A program made the translations under genes and the position numbers. Shown one piece after another: positions 54,843 to 63,732 of a DNA stretch of 64,000 bases; positions within the stretch are counted from its first letter, which is position 1, and every line of letters begins with the position of its first letter. Source of the stretch: Allomuricauda sp. ARW1Y1. Lineage in GTDB: Bacteria; Bacteroidota; Bacteroidia; Flavobacteriales; Flavobacteriaceae. The stretch covers positions 62,001 to 126,000 of the forward strand of contig NZ_JACBZU010000001.1 in the NCBI RefSeq assembly GCF_013407935.1, written 5' to 3'. The notes under the pieces were generated by a model that made no database searches, was not told the origin of the DNA, and saw only the letters and a program-made list of their open reading frames with translations.

Positions 54843-55847
54843 ATGATTTTGGTTACAGGAGGTACTGGACTTATCGGTTCCCACTTGCTTTTCCATCTGC
54901 TGAAAAATGGGAACAAGGTGAGAAGCAACTTCAGGACAAAAGAGTCCATCGACAAGGTTCGCAAGGTTTTTGGATATTATTCGGGCAATGCGTCCCAACT
55001 CGTTGATCAAATTGATTGGGTCAAGGGAGACATTACTGCTTTGGGCGGTTTGGACGCCCTATTTGAAGGTGTTGAGCAGGTATACCACTGTGCCGCCCTA
55101 ATTTCTTTTGATCCGAAGGATTACAAACTTCTGAAACAGACCAATGTTCAAGGCACGGCCCATATGGTAAACCTATCCCTAAAATATGGTGTAAAAAAAC
55201 TGTGCTATGTGAGCTCCATCGCGGCTATTGGTCCCAGTCTGAAACAAGCTAAGGCCACCGAGGATACCGAGTGGAACGATGCCAACGCTACGGTATACGG
55301 TATCACCAAATATGATGCTGAACTGGAAGTGTGGCGGGGATCACAGGAAGGGCTCTCCGTGGTGATCGTGAATCCCGGAGTCGTAATCGGGCCCGGCTTT
55401 TGGAAATCGGGAAGTGGCAGCTTTTTTTCCTATGCCTCCAAAGGAAAAAAATATGTTATCCCTGGCGGAACTGGTTTTGTAACGGTAAACGACGTTATCA
55501 AGGCCATGACGCGTTTGATGGACTCCAACATACAAACGGAGCGTTTTATTTTGGTCGACCAACATATGAGCTACGCGACCCTCTTAAAGAAAATCGCGCC
55601 CCAATTGGGAGTGGAGCCCCCTCAAAAAGTAATTCCTAAGTTTTGGTTGGAACTCTTTTGGCGCTGGGATTGGGTCCGAAGCACCATTTTTGGCAAAAGA
55701 AGACGCTTGTCGAAAGCGGTGGCAAAGGGACTGTATCAGGAGGAATACTACAGCAACGAAAAAATCAAATCCCAACTCAATTTTACCTTTGAAGATATGG
55801 ACGAGTCCATCGCGTTCTGCTGTCAAATGTTCACAGGGAATCGGTAA
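54843..55847 (+). CDS. NAD-dependent epimerase/dehydratase (extended SDR)
   Basis: A 334-residue extended short-chain dehydrogenase. The NAD-binding motif is ILVTGGTGLIGSHL at the N-terminus, and the catalytic pattern is YVSSIAAIG ... VYGITKYDAELEV (Tyr-x-x-x-Lys, YGITK). Such enzymes act on sugar nucleotides, dihydroflavonol-like or cinnamoyl-type substrates; the target here is unknown. ATG 54843 is preferred to an in-frame TTG 54804. It converges on the DUF4296 gene with a 17-nt overlap. Confidence 0.88.
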   Translation: MILVTGGTGLIGSHLLFHLLKNGNKVRSNFRTKESIDKVRKVFGYYSGNASQLVDQIDWVKGDITALGGLDALFEGVEQVYHCAALISFDPKDYKLLKQTNVQGTAHMVNLSLKYGVKKLCYVSSIAAIGPSLKQAKATEDTEWNDANATVYGITKYDAELEVWRGSQEGLSVVIVNPGVVIGPGFWKSGSGSFFSYASKGKKYVIPGGTGFVTVNDVIKAMTRLMDSNIQTERFILVDQHMSYATLLKKIAPQLGVEPPQKVIPKFWLELFWRWDWVRSTIFGKRRRLSKAVAKGLYQEEYYSNEKIKSQLNFTFEDMDESIAFCCQMFTGNR

Positions 55848-56280
55848 CGACCTTTTTTTTGCCCACTCTTTTTTCCTTGACGGACTGCAAAGAATCACGC
55901 CGTTGTAGCCCAGCCTCTCGAATACTGTCATTCAAACGCTTGCTGATGGCTTCCAACGTATCTTGTTTCTGTTTCAGCATCGCTTCAACATTTTGATAGA
56001 TCTTTTGGTATTCAGAGGGCAAAGAAGCGTAGTACAGGTCACTCTCAGCAAATTGGGTGCTATCGATACTGTACTTGTTATAGATAAATCCCATGACATC
56101 GATATGTGCATCATCAAATTTTCTTTTGGCCCCGGATTTGGCCGCATTCAATATGGACAGATCATATAATATTTCGATCATTTGATCTTGGGGTATGAGG
56201 TTTTCCGGTTCCTCCACTACTTTCTCGGCACAGGAAACCAAAACCATCAAACTTAAATAGACAAGTACCGCCTTCTTCAT
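55831..56280 (-). CDS. DUF4296-domain lipoprotein
   Basis: A 149-residue lipoprotein (lipobox LVSC, Cys17) with the DUF4296 core (LIPQDQMIEILYDLSILNAA, FIYNKYSIDSTQFAESDLYYAS). The C-terminal part is a charged helix (ISKRLNDSIREAGLQRRDSLQSVKEKR). The family is specific to Bacteroidota and its function is unknown. It is the last gene of the DPM1-like/pyrC run, 3 nt after pyrC. Confidence 0.82.
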   Translation of the reverse strand: MKKAVLVYLSLMVLVSCAEKVVEEPENLIPQDQMIEILYDLSILNAAKSGAKRKFDDAHIDVMGFIYNKYSIDSTQFAESDLYYASLPSEYQKIYQNVEAMLKQKQDTLEAISKRLNDSIREAGLQRRDSLQSVKEKRVGKKKVVTDSL

Positions 56281-56283
56281 TAT

Positions 56284-57618
56284 TTACCTGTTAAAGGTCA
56301 ATCTTTTCGCATGTTTTTTGTCACTGAAGGTACCATTGTCGTACGCCAAATGCCCATTCACAAAAGTACGTTTCACTTCAGATTCAAAAGTAACACCTTC
56401 AAAGGGTGACCAACCACATTTATAGAAAAGATTGGCTTTTGTTACCTCATTTTTAACGTTTCGGCCTACTTGGACCAAATCGGCAAAGTACCCCTCCCGG
56501 ATATATCCCCTGCGGTCAATATCAAAGAGTTTTGCAGGGTTATGGCACATCTTTTCTACCATTTTTTCCAAGCTGATGATTCCTTCCTTTTCTTTTTGCA
56601 GCATGGCCAAAAGCGCATGTTGGACCAAAGGTCCACCCGATGGGGCACTGGTATAGGGATTATCTTTTTCTTCCAAGGTATGGGGCGCATGGTCGGTCGC
56701 AATCACATCAATGCGGTCGTCCAAAAGAGCTTGCCAAAGTTGCTCCCTATCCGTCTTGGTCTTCACGGCGGGGTTCCATTTAATATGGGTTCCTTTGGTC
56801 GCATAATCCTCGTCGGAAAACCAAAGATGGTGAATGCACACCTCAGCCGTAATCTGTTTCTTTTCCAAAGGTATTTCGTTGGTGAACAGATCGGTCTCAA
56901 TTCCTGTGGATAAATGGAACACGTGCAATCTGGCGCCTGTTTTTTTCGCCAAGGCAATAGCTTTGGATGAAGAGAGATAGCAGGCTTCGGCACTTCGGAT
57001 GATGGGATGCAGTTCTATGGGAATATCATCCCCGTACATGGCCTGGTACTTTTCCATATTGGCCCTAATGGTACCTTCGTCTTCGCAATGTGTGGAAATG
57101 ACCATCTCGGTATTACTGAAAATCTTTTCCAACACCTCCTCATTATCTACCAACATATTTCCTGTGGAAGACCCTAAAAACAACTTTACCCCGGAACAGG
57201 CGTTTCGGTCCAGTCGCTTTAATTCCTCCAAATTGTCGTTGGTTCCCCCAAACAAAAAGGAATAGTTGGCCGAAGCATCTTTGGCCGCCATGGCAAATTT
57301 TTCCTCCAATTTTTCTATGGTCGTGGTCTGTGGATTGGTGTTGGGCTGTTCCATGAACGTAGTTATGCCCCCAGCAATGGCCGCTCGGCTCTCCGTGGCG
57401 ATGGTGCCCTTATGGGTAAGCCCGGGCTCCCTAAAATGGACCTGATCATCGATGACGCCTGGCAATAAAAGGTCGCCTTCCAAATCGATGACCTGGGCAT
57501 TGGCATCTGAAATATCGGAATCTATTCGAGAAATAAAGTCCCCATCCAACAACACATCGGATTCGAAAATGCGGTTTTCATTGACAATCTTTGCATTTTT
57601 CAGCAGGATTCTTGACAT
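56284..57618 (-). CDS. pyrC: Dihydroorotase
   Basis: A 444-residue amidohydrolase of pyrimidine biosynthesis, closing carbamoyl-aspartate to dihydroorotate. Conserved parts are LPGVIDDQVHFREPG (His61), GITTFMEQPNTNP, SGVKLFLGSSTGNM (Lys), STHCEDE, LHVFHLST and IATDHAPHTLEEK. The first His of the usual H-x-H metal motif is Gln here (QVH), which I recall as a feature of Bacteroidota homologues. It lies 2 nt after the DPM1-like gene and 3 nt before the DUF4296 gene. Confidence 0.92.
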   Translation of the reverse strand: MSRILLKNAKIVNENRIFESDVLLDGDFISRIDSDISDANAQVIDLEGDLLLPGVIDDQVHFREPGLTHKGTIATESRAAIAGGITTFMEQPNTNPQTTTIEKLEEKFAMAAKDASANYSFLFGGTNDNLEELKRLDRNACSGVKLFLGSSTGNMLVDNEEVLEKIFSNTEMVISTHCEDEGTIRANMEKYQAMYGDDIPIELHPIIRSAEACYLSSSKAIALAKKTGARLHVFHLSTGIETDLFTNEIPLEKKQITAEVCIHHLWFSDEDYATKGTHIKWNPAVKTKTDREQLWQALLDDRIDVIATDHAPHTLEEKDNPYTSAPSGGPLVQHALLAMLQKEKEGIISLEKMVEKMCHNPAKLFDIDRRGYIREGYFADLVQVGRNVKNEVTKANLFYKCGWSPFEGVTFESEVKRTFVNGHLAYDNGTFSDKKHAKRLTFNR

Positions 57619-57620
57619 AA

Positions 57621-58349
57621 CTAAAAGCTCTTTTTAAAAAATATACTTCTGAATTTCATGGCGATGACCCCAAAAACGGCCTCGCGGATAATGGCGGAGT
57701 TCATTTTTGACTTTCCGTTTACCCGATCGGTAAAAATAATCGAAACCTCTTCAATTTTGAATTTTTTGAGGTAGGCCCTGTACTTCATCTCTATCTGGAA
57801 GGCATATCCGATAAACCGCACATGGTCCAAATTGATGGTCTCCAAAACCTTTCTTCGGTAACAAACGAATCCCGCTGTAGGATCGTGGACCTTCATCCCA
57901 GTAATCAGTTTTACATAGAACGAAGCACCGTAGGAGAGCAAAATACGCGCCAAGGGCCAGTTGACCACGTTTACCCCTTTTTTATAACGGGAACCCACGG
58001 CCACATCGGCCCCGTTCAAACAGGCGCGGTGCAGTCTTGACAGGTCGGCAGGGCGATGCGAAAAATCGGCATCCATCTCAAAAATGTACTCATACCCTTT
58101 TTCCAAGGCCCATTTAAATCCATGGATATAGGCCGTGCCCAATCCTGATTTCTCCTTGCGCACCTCCAAAAATAGCTGGTCTGAAAACTCCTCTTGTAAT
58201 TTACGAACAGCATCTGCGGTACCATCTGGAGAGTTATCATCCACTACAAGTACATGAAAATCCTTTTTTAGGTCGAAAACCGTTCTTACAATGGCCTCGA
58301 TGTTTTCAATTTCGTTGAATGTGGGTATAATGACCAAGCCGTCTGCCAT
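57621..58349 (-). CDS. Polyprenol monophosphomannose synthase-like glycosyltransferase (GT2)
   Basis: A 242-residue GT2-family transferase of the DPM1/polyprenol-phosphate-mannose type. Motifs are VIIPTFNEIENIEAIV at the N-terminus, VVDDNSPDGTAD, MDADFSHRPADL (DAD) and GSRYKKGVNVVNWP, then DPTAGFVCYRRKVLE. It transfers a sugar from a nucleotide to polyprenyl phosphate at the inner membrane. The divergent GT39-type gene may use the resulting lipid-linked sugar. It heads the operon; its two-part promoter lies at 58369-58400. Confidence 0.92.
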   Translation of the reverse strand: MADGLVIIPTFNEIENIEAIVRTVFDLKKDFHVLVVDDNSPDGTADAVRKLQEEFSDQLFLEVRKEKSGLGTAYIHGFKWALEKGYEYIFEMDADFSHRPADLSRLHRACLNGADVAVGSRYKKGVNVVNWPLARILLSYGASFYVKLITGMKVHDPTAGFVCYRRKVLETINLDHVRFIGYAFQIEMKYRAYLKKFKIEEVSIIFTDRVNGKSKMNSAIIREAVFGVIAMKFRSIFFKKSF

Positions 58350-58368
58350 TCGCGCTAGATTAGAAATT

Positions 58369-58400
58369 CAAAAATACGGTTTTCTATCTTGCCCGCACAA
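58369..58400 (-). promoter_or_regulatory. Bacteroidota promoter (TTG-N21-TATTTTTG)
   Basis: On the minus strand TTG (58400-58398), 21 nt spacer, TATTTTTG (58376-58369, perfect TAnnTTTG), 19 nt before the ATG of the DPM1-like gene. Faces the promoter of the GT39-type gene. Confidence 0.75.
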
Positions 58401-58416
58401 GTTCCAGTTCACATGC

Positions 58417-58449
58417 TTGCTCGGAACAAACCCAATATTTGTAACTTTG
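58417..58449 (+). promoter_or_regulatory. Bacteroidota promoter (TTG-N22-TAACTTTG)
   Basis: TTG (58417-58419), 22-nt spacer, TAACTTTG (58442-58449, perfect TAnnTTTG), 19 nt before the ATG at 58469. With 58369-58400 it forms a compact divergent promoter pair. Confidence 0.75.
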
Positions 58450-58468
58450 CCGCTTAAAACTCACTTGA

Positions 58469-60124
58469 ATGTCGCAAAAGTTTCCCAGACTTTTTTATGT
58501 GCTCTTAGCGGTCCTTTTGGTACTTAACTTGATTCAAGCATCCGTAACAGAGCTCATTTATGATGAAGCTTATTATTGGTATTATGCCCAAGAGTTGGCG
58601 TGGGGCTACTTTGACCATCCTTCCATGGTGGCTTTTTTGATCAGATTGAGCAGCTTATTTTTCGACGGTGAACTTGGCGTAAGGCTAATGAGTTGCATAC
58701 TATCGGCAGGCACTTATGTATTGCTCTGGTTGATGGTGGACAACCCCAAAAAGAAGGAATATGTCATCCATTTTTTTCTATTGGTATTCTCCTTCACTTT
58801 AATGAACGCTTATGGGTTCTTGACGCTTCCCGATACCTCCCTCTTGTTTTTTACCGCCCTGTTCCTTTGGTTGTACAAACGTTTTTTGGCCAACGAGAGC
58901 ATTGCAACAGCGCTTCTATTGGGAGTGGTTATGGCGGCACTTATGTACAGCAAGTACCATGCGGTTTTGGTCATCTTTTTCGTGCTGCTGTCCAATTACA
59001 AACTGGTCCTCAATAAAAAAGCTTGGTTGGCAGTGGGTATTGCACTGGCGTGTTATCTTCCTCACTTTGTGTGGCTCTACCAAAATGATTTTGTATCTAT
59101 CACCTTTCATTTATATGAGCGTCCCAACCAACCCTATTCGTTTGACGAGTTTACCTTGGGCTACTTTTTAAACATCATCGTGATTATAGGCCTATTGTTT
59201 TACTGGGTCTATGGTGCCTTGTTCAAATTTAGGGCCACGGATAAGTTTTCCAAAGCCTTGGTGTATTTGATTTATGGGGTTTTGATTTTCTTCTTTATCT
59301 CCAGCTTCAACCGTAGGGTACAGGCACAATGGGCCATTGTTATCTCCATACCATTGGCCATCATTGCCTTCAATCATCTATTGACGCATGCCAAAAGCCG
59401 AAAATGGATGTATCGTGTAGGTTTGGTGAGTTTGGTGCTCTTGCTGTATGCCCGGGCATGGATGGTGTATTATCCCTTGTTTCCCATGTTTTTTGAAACC
59501 CATGGCAACAAGGAATGGACCAGTGAACTCAAAACAAAGTCCGGTGGAGTGCCCATTATTTTTGAGAATTCCTATCGTCGCGCCTCGATGTACGAGTTTT
59601 ATGCCGATGTTCCTGCCATTTCCCTTAACAATTTTATGTACCGAAAAAATCAGTATTCCATTGATGGTTCGGAAGAGCGGGTAAGGGGCAAAAAGGTTCT
59701 GTATGTTTCCAAATACCTTAAAAAAGGTGAGGTGAGTTATATGCATTTGGACAGTACTATCTTTTATGGAAATTTTATCGATGATTTTCAATCCTATCGA
59801 AGGTTGGAATGTATAGTTGAAAAACCAAGCGCAGGCATCGGGTACGCATTAAAAGTGTACAATCCCTATCCTTTTGATGTTCCCTTGGAGCAATTAAAGT
59901 TTACCATTTCATACTCGAACGAGCACAAACAGGTGAAACAAACACAGCGATTAAAAGTTAAGAGCAGCGAGCCACCACAGGTGCTCCTTAAATCCAAGGA
60001 TACGCTCCACTATACGTTTCAGTTGCCGCTGTCGTCCATGGAAAATCCGTCGTACTTTAGGATTGGGATTTCGGAGAACAACCTTCCCGCTGGTCTCAAC
60101 GGCAAACCGATTAAGATTGAATAA
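58469..60124 (+). CDS. GT39/ArnT-like membrane glycosyltransferase
   Basis: A 551-residue polytopic membrane glycosyltransferase using a polyprenyl-phosphate sugar donor. The signature TELIYDEAYYWYYAQELAWGYFDHPSM (DEAYYW) matches the GT39/ArnT/RgtA group, with about ten helices over the first ~330 residues and a soluble C-terminal part (FYADVPAISLNNFMYRKNQYSIDG). It transfers a sugar to an envelope acceptor in the periplasm; the acceptor is not known. The divergent DPM1-like transferase is a plausible supplier of its donor. Confidence 0.88.
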   Translation: MSQKFPRLFYVLLAVLLVLNLIQASVTELIYDEAYYWYYAQELAWGYFDHPSMVAFLIRLSSLFFDGELGVRLMSCILSAGTYVLLWLMVDNPKKKEYVIHFFLLVFSFTLMNAYGFLTLPDTSLLFFTALFLWLYKRFLANESIATALLLGVVMAALMYSKYHAVLVIFFVLLSNYKLVLNKKAWLAVGIALACYLPHFVWLYQNDFVSITFHLYERPNQPYSFDEFTLGYFLNIIVIIGLLFYWVYGALFKFRATDKFSKALVYLIYGVLIFFFISSFNRRVQAQWAIVISIPLAIIAFNHLLTHAKSRKWMYRVGLVSLVLLLYARAWMVYYPLFPMFFETHGNKEWTSELKTKSGGVPIIFENSYRRASMYEFYADVPAISLNNFMYRKNQYSIDGSEERVRGKKVLYVSKYLKKGEVSYMHLDSTIFYGNFIDDFQSYRRLECIVEKPSAGIGYALKVYNPYPFDVPLEQLKFTISYSNEHKQVKQTQRLKVKSSEPPQVLLKSKDTLHYTFQLPLSSMENPSYFRIGISENNLPAGLNGKPIKIE

Positions 60125-60780
60125 TGGAACCCATAGAAAAAACAATCATTTCGTTGGATTGGATGACGTTAACACTGTTTGTCGGTCTGGTTGTTTTGGC
60201 ACTTGGCAAATATCTTTTCCACAAAAAGTTCCTCAATTTCATCATTCTTCCCTTCAACGATAAGTATATCCTACTCCATAATAAAAAGGGACAGTTCTCC
60301 CATTGGTTCCATTTGCTCTTGACACTATTCCAGCTCATCAATATATCACTCTTCCTATTTCTTATTTTACAAACTTTTGAGCTTGCCCCGGTTCCAAATT
60401 CGTTTCTCTCCTACCTCATTGTTTTAGGGTTTTTGGCCCTGTTCGAATTGGTTAAATTTCTGGTTCAAATGTTTACTGGATTTGTGTTCAATAACCTAGG
60501 GCTCTTTGGAAGTGTGGTCTTCAGTAAAATCTCATATCTCAATTATAGCGGCATCATCATCGCTGTTGCCAATATTTTATTGATTTACATTACTCCCCTT
60601 TCAAAAACCACTATTTATGTGGTTTTGGCACTTGTTTTCTTGATTAATGGCATCGGTATCACAAAGCTGCTGAAGAACCATCAAAAAGCACTCTTCCCGT
60701 TTTTTGTGTATTTTATTTTGTACCTTTGCGCACTCGAAATTGCGCCCTTGGTGTTAATTGGAAGCTATTTTAAAGGTTGA
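60124..60780 (+). CDS. DUF4271 membrane protein
   Basis: A 218-residue membrane protein of the Bacteroidota-specific DUF4271 family with about six helices. Its ATG overlaps the stop of the GT39-type gene (ATAATGG; 1-nt overlap), and hemD follows 6 nt downstream. DUF4271 beside hemD is a conserved neighbourhood in Bacteroidota, but its role is unknown; no haem-binding motif is visible. Confidence 0.85.
   Translation: MEPIEKTIISLDWMTLTLFVGLVVLALGKYLFHKKFLNFIILPFNDKYILLHNKKGQFSHWFHLLLTLFQLINISLFLFLILQTFELAPVPNSFLSYLIVLGFLALFELVKFLVQMFTGFVFNNLGLFGSVVFSKISYLNYSGIIIAVANILLIYITPLSKTTIYVVLALVFLINGIGITKLLKNHQKALFPFFVYFILYLCALEIAPLVLIGSYFKG
60721..60728 (+). promoter_or_regulatory. -7 promoter element TACCTTTG inside DUF4271, before hemD
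   Basis: Perfect TAnnTTTG within the last codons of DUF4271, ~60 nt before the hemD ATG. It may give hemD its own promoter; no -33 box at the usual distance. Confidence 0.4.
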
Positions 60781-60786
60781 AAACTT

Positions 60787-61530
60787 ATGAAAGTAAAAAC
60801 AATTTTGGTTTCCCAACCGGAACCCAAAGTCGAAAACTCACCCTATTCAAGATTAATTGAAAAGGAGAAAGTAAAAGTAGATTTTAGACCTTTCATACAC
60901 GTTGAAGGCGTAGAAGCCAAAAATGTGAGACAGCAGAAAATCGACTTGAACAACTTTACGGCAATCATCCTAACGAGCCGAAACTCCGTGGATCACTTCT
61001 TTAGAATTGCCGAGGAAATGCGCTTCAAAGTTCCGGATTCCATGAAATATTTTTGTCAGTCGGAGGCGGTGGCCTACTACTTACAGAAATATGTGGTATA
61101 CAGAAAAAGAAAGATTTATGTTGGGAAGAGAACGTTCAACGAATTGATTCCCTTGATCAAGAAGTATAAAGACGAAAAGTTCCTTTTACCTTCTTCTGAT
61201 TCCCTAAAGCCCATCGTCCCCGAATTGTTGGACGAGGTCGGCGTCAATTGGACCCGCGGTATATTCTACAAAACGGTGATCAGCGACCTGTCGGACCTAA
61301 GAAATGTGTATTATGACATCTTGGTATTCTTTAGTCCCTCAGGAATCGAATCCCTAATGAAGAACTTCCCCGATTTTGAACAGAACGATACTAGAATTGC
61401 CGTTTTTGGCAACAGTACGGTAAAAGCAGCCACCAATGCAGGCCTTCGGATTGACATTCAGGCACCAACGCCCGAAACACCTTCCATGACCATGGCTCTA
61501 CAGAAGTACATTACCAGTGTGAACAAATAG
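60787..61530 (+). CDS. hemD: Uroporphyrinogen-III synthase
   Basis: A 247-residue cytoplasmic enzyme that closes hydroxymethylbilane to uroporphyrinogen III in haem and sirohaem biosynthesis. The family is poorly conserved; visible features are the N-terminal ILVSQPEPKVENSPYSRLIE, TAIILTSRNSVDHFF, and the C-terminal VFFSPSGIESLMKNFP and AVFGNSTVKAATNAGLRID (AVG-like). Context with DUF4271 supports the call. Confidence 0.88.
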   Translation: MKVKTILVSQPEPKVENSPYSRLIEKEKVKVDFRPFIHVEGVEAKNVRQQKIDLNNFTAIILTSRNSVDHFFRIAEEMRFKVPDSMKYFCQSEAVAYYLQKYVVYRKRKIYVGKRTFNELIPLIKKYKDEKFLLPSSDSLKPIVPELLDEVGVNWTRGIFYKTVISDLSDLRNVYYDILVFFSPSGIESLMKNFPDFEQNDTRIAVFGNSTVKAATNAGLRIDIQAPTPETPSMTMALQKYITSVNK

Positions 61531-61548
61531 TTCGCAGCACAAAAGAAT

Positions 61549-61580
61549 AAAAAAGCCCCGTGAGAACGGGGCTTTGTTTT
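61549..61580. terminator. Bidirectional terminator between hemD and pckA
   Basis: AAAGCCCCG (61552-61560), loop TGAGAA, CGGGGCTTT (61567-61575), then GTTTTT; an A-run on the left serves the minus strand. Ends beside the pckA stop. Confidence 0.9.
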
Positions 61581-63197
61581 TTAAAAGGCATATCGTTGTG
61601 GTCCGCCCCGCCTGATCTCTTCACTGGCGTAAGCTTCAAACTTTTTAAAGTTTTCCCTAAAAGCATTGGTCAGCTTAAAGGCCGTTTTGTAATAGGCTTC
61701 ATCATTGTTCCATGTTGCCCTTGGGCTGAGCACCTGGGTAGGTACGCCAGGACACTCCCTTGGCTGTGCCACCCCAAACACGGAATGGATGTGGTATTTC
61801 TCATAATTGTACAGACCTAGTTCTCCGCTGAGGGCAGCACTGATCATGGCGCGCGTGTACTTGAGCTTCATTCGGGTGCCCACACCGTAGGGTCCACCGG
61901 TCCAACCCGTGTTCACCAACCATACATCAACCCCAGACTCTTTCATCTTCTTGCTCAGCATCTCCGCATATTTCGCAGGATGCAAAGGCATAAAGGGAGC
62001 GCCAAAACAGGCCGAGAAGGAAGGTTGTGGTTCCACCACACCAGCTTCCGTACCGGCAACTTTCGCCGTATATCCCGAAATAAAATGATACGCGGCTTGG
62101 GCCGGGGTCAATTTGGAAATTGGAGGTAACACCCCGAAGGCATCCGCCGTTAAAAAGAAAATATTCTTTACGTTCTCTCCAATGGAAGGCCACTGTATGT
62201 TTTCAATATGGTGGATGGGGTAGCTTACCCTTGTATTTTGTGTGATGGAGGTATCTCCGAAATCGACCACGCCATTGTCGTCCATGACCACATTTTCCAA
62301 AATAGCTCCTTTTTTGATGGCCCCGTAGATTTCAGGTTCCTTCTTTTGGGAAAGGTCAATGACCTTGGCATAGCAGCCTCCCTCAAAGTTGAAAACCGTA
62401 TTGTCTGGTGTCCAGCCGTGTTCATCGTCCCCGATCAATTTTCTGTCTGGATCGGTGGACAAAGTAGTTTTTCCAGTTCCGGACAGACCGAAGAAAATGG
62501 CAGTATCGCCAGATTCGCCAACATTGGCCGAACAGTGCATGGGTAGCGTATTCTTATAAACGGGAAGAATAAAGTTCAAGGCGGAGAAAATACCTTTTTT
62601 GATTTCGCCGGTATACCCTGTTCCTCCGATCAAAGCGATTTTTCGGGTAAAGTTAAGGATGGCAAAATTATGCTGACGGGTTCCGTCTTCTTCAGGATTG
62701 GCCATAAAGCCAGGTGCATTCACCACGGTCCATTCCAGGTCAAAATCCTCTAACTCATCCTCCGTAGGACGCAGGAACATGTTATAGGCAAACATATTGG
62801 ACCAAGGATACTCGTTGATTACCCGAATGTTCAACTTATAATCCGCATCGGCACAGGCATAGGAATCCCGAACATACAATTCTTTGGTATTGAGGTAGGC
62901 AATGACCTTGTCGTACAGTTGGTCGAACTTTTCGCTCTCAAAAGGAATGTTGATGTTTCCCCACCACACCTTATCCGAAGTTATATCGTCCTTAACAATG
63001 AAGCGGTCCATGGGCGACCTACCTGTAAACTCTCCAGTATTTACTGCCAAGGCCCCGGAAGAAGCTTCTTGGCCCATTTCCTTTTCAATGGTAATGTCGT
63101 GTAATTCGTCTGGGGAAAGCTGGTAATTCACATTGTCATGGGTTATTCCATAGGAGTGTAACGAAATCGTTTTCGTAATTGAAGTGGAATCCTTCAT
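61581..63197 (-). CDS. pckA: Phosphoenolpyruvate carboxykinase (ATP)
   Basis: A 538-residue PEP carboxykinase that converts oxaloacetate to PEP at the start of gluconeogenesis. Motifs are the P-loop GLSGTGKTTLS (~240), GDDEHGW, NFEGGCYAKVIDLS, FLTADAFGVLPPIS and RMKLKYTRAMISAAL, all typical of the ATP-dependent form. Start ATG 63197 with a -7 element TAGCTTTG at 63220-63227. Confidence 0.96.
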   Translation of the reverse strand: MKDSTSITKTISLHSYGITHDNVNYQLSPDELHDITIEKEMGQEASSGALAVNTGEFTGRSPMDRFIVKDDITSDKVWWGNINIPFESEKFDQLYDKVIAYLNTKELYVRDSYACADADYKLNIRVINEYPWSNMFAYNMFLRPTEDELEDFDLEWTVVNAPGFMANPEEDGTRQHNFAILNFTRKIALIGGTGYTGEIKKGIFSALNFILPVYKNTLPMHCSANVGESGDTAIFFGLSGTGKTTLSTDPDRKLIGDDEHGWTPDNTVFNFEGGCYAKVIDLSQKKEPEIYGAIKKGAILENVVMDDNGVVDFGDTSITQNTRVSYPIHHIENIQWPSIGENVKNIFFLTADAFGVLPPISKLTPAQAAYHFISGYTAKVAGTEAGVVEPQPSFSACFGAPFMPLHPAKYAEMLSKKMKESGVDVWLVNTGWTGGPYGVGTRMKLKYTRAMISAALSGELGLYNYEKYHIHSVFGVAQPRECPGVPTQVLSPRATWNNDEAYYKTAFKLTNAFRENFKKFEAYASEEIRRGGPQRYAF

Positions 63198-63219
63198 AGT
63201 TTAGATTTTTATGTTGGTA

Positions 63220-63227
63220 CAAAGCTA
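63220..63227 (-). promoter_or_regulatory. -7 promoter element TAGCTTTG upstream of pckA
   Basis: CAAAGCTA on the plus strand reads TAGCTTTG on the minus strand, 23-30 nt before the pckA ATG. No -33 box at the usual distance. Confidence 0.5.
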
Positions 63228-63261
63228 GAAAATAATAGCTTTTCGTCCTTTTAAATCTTGC

Positions 63262-63654
63262 TTAATTGAGTGTTTTCTTGGTTAAAATGTGATATCCCAA
63301 TAAAATCCAACCTAAGATCAGCAAAACCCCTCCAATAGGTGTTAAAAAACCTATGATTTTAAAGTCAAAAGCAGTCAAACTGTTCAATGCCAAAAGGTAA
63401 ATTGAGAAGGAGAATAGCACCACGCCTGCCACAACCAGTCCATAAATGTACCTTTTTGGCTTACTGGACAAACCATCCCACATTCCCAAAAAAAGAAGGA
63501 ACAGGGCGTGATACATTTGATACCTCACGCCCGTTTCAAAAGTGTCGATAGCTTCCGCATCTACCAATTTTTCCAATCCATGGGCACCAAAAGCACCCAA
63601 ACCAATGGCCAACAAACCGAATACCGTTCCCGTCAACAAAATTGTTCTGTTCAT
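63262..63654 (-). CDS. DUF423-family membrane protein
   Basis: A 130-residue membrane protein with four helices and the DUF423 pattern: LAIGLGAFGAHGLEKLVD near the N-terminus, TGVRYQMYHALFLLFLG and TPIGGVLLILGWILLGY. The function of the family is unknown. It lies 64 nt upstream of pckA on the same strand. Confidence 0.88.
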   Translation of the reverse strand: MNRTILLTGTVFGLLAIGLGAFGAHGLEKLVDAEAIDTFETGVRYQMYHALFLLFLGMWDGLSSKPKRYIYGLVVAGVVLFSFSIYLLALNSLTAFDFKIIGFLTPIGGVLLILGWILLGYHILTKKTLN

Positions 63655-63732
63655 AACTTTAACATGCTATTTTTTTAGAGATATAACATTTTAATACCTT
63701 AGTGTCCCGAATATCAAAAGTAAACAAAACAC

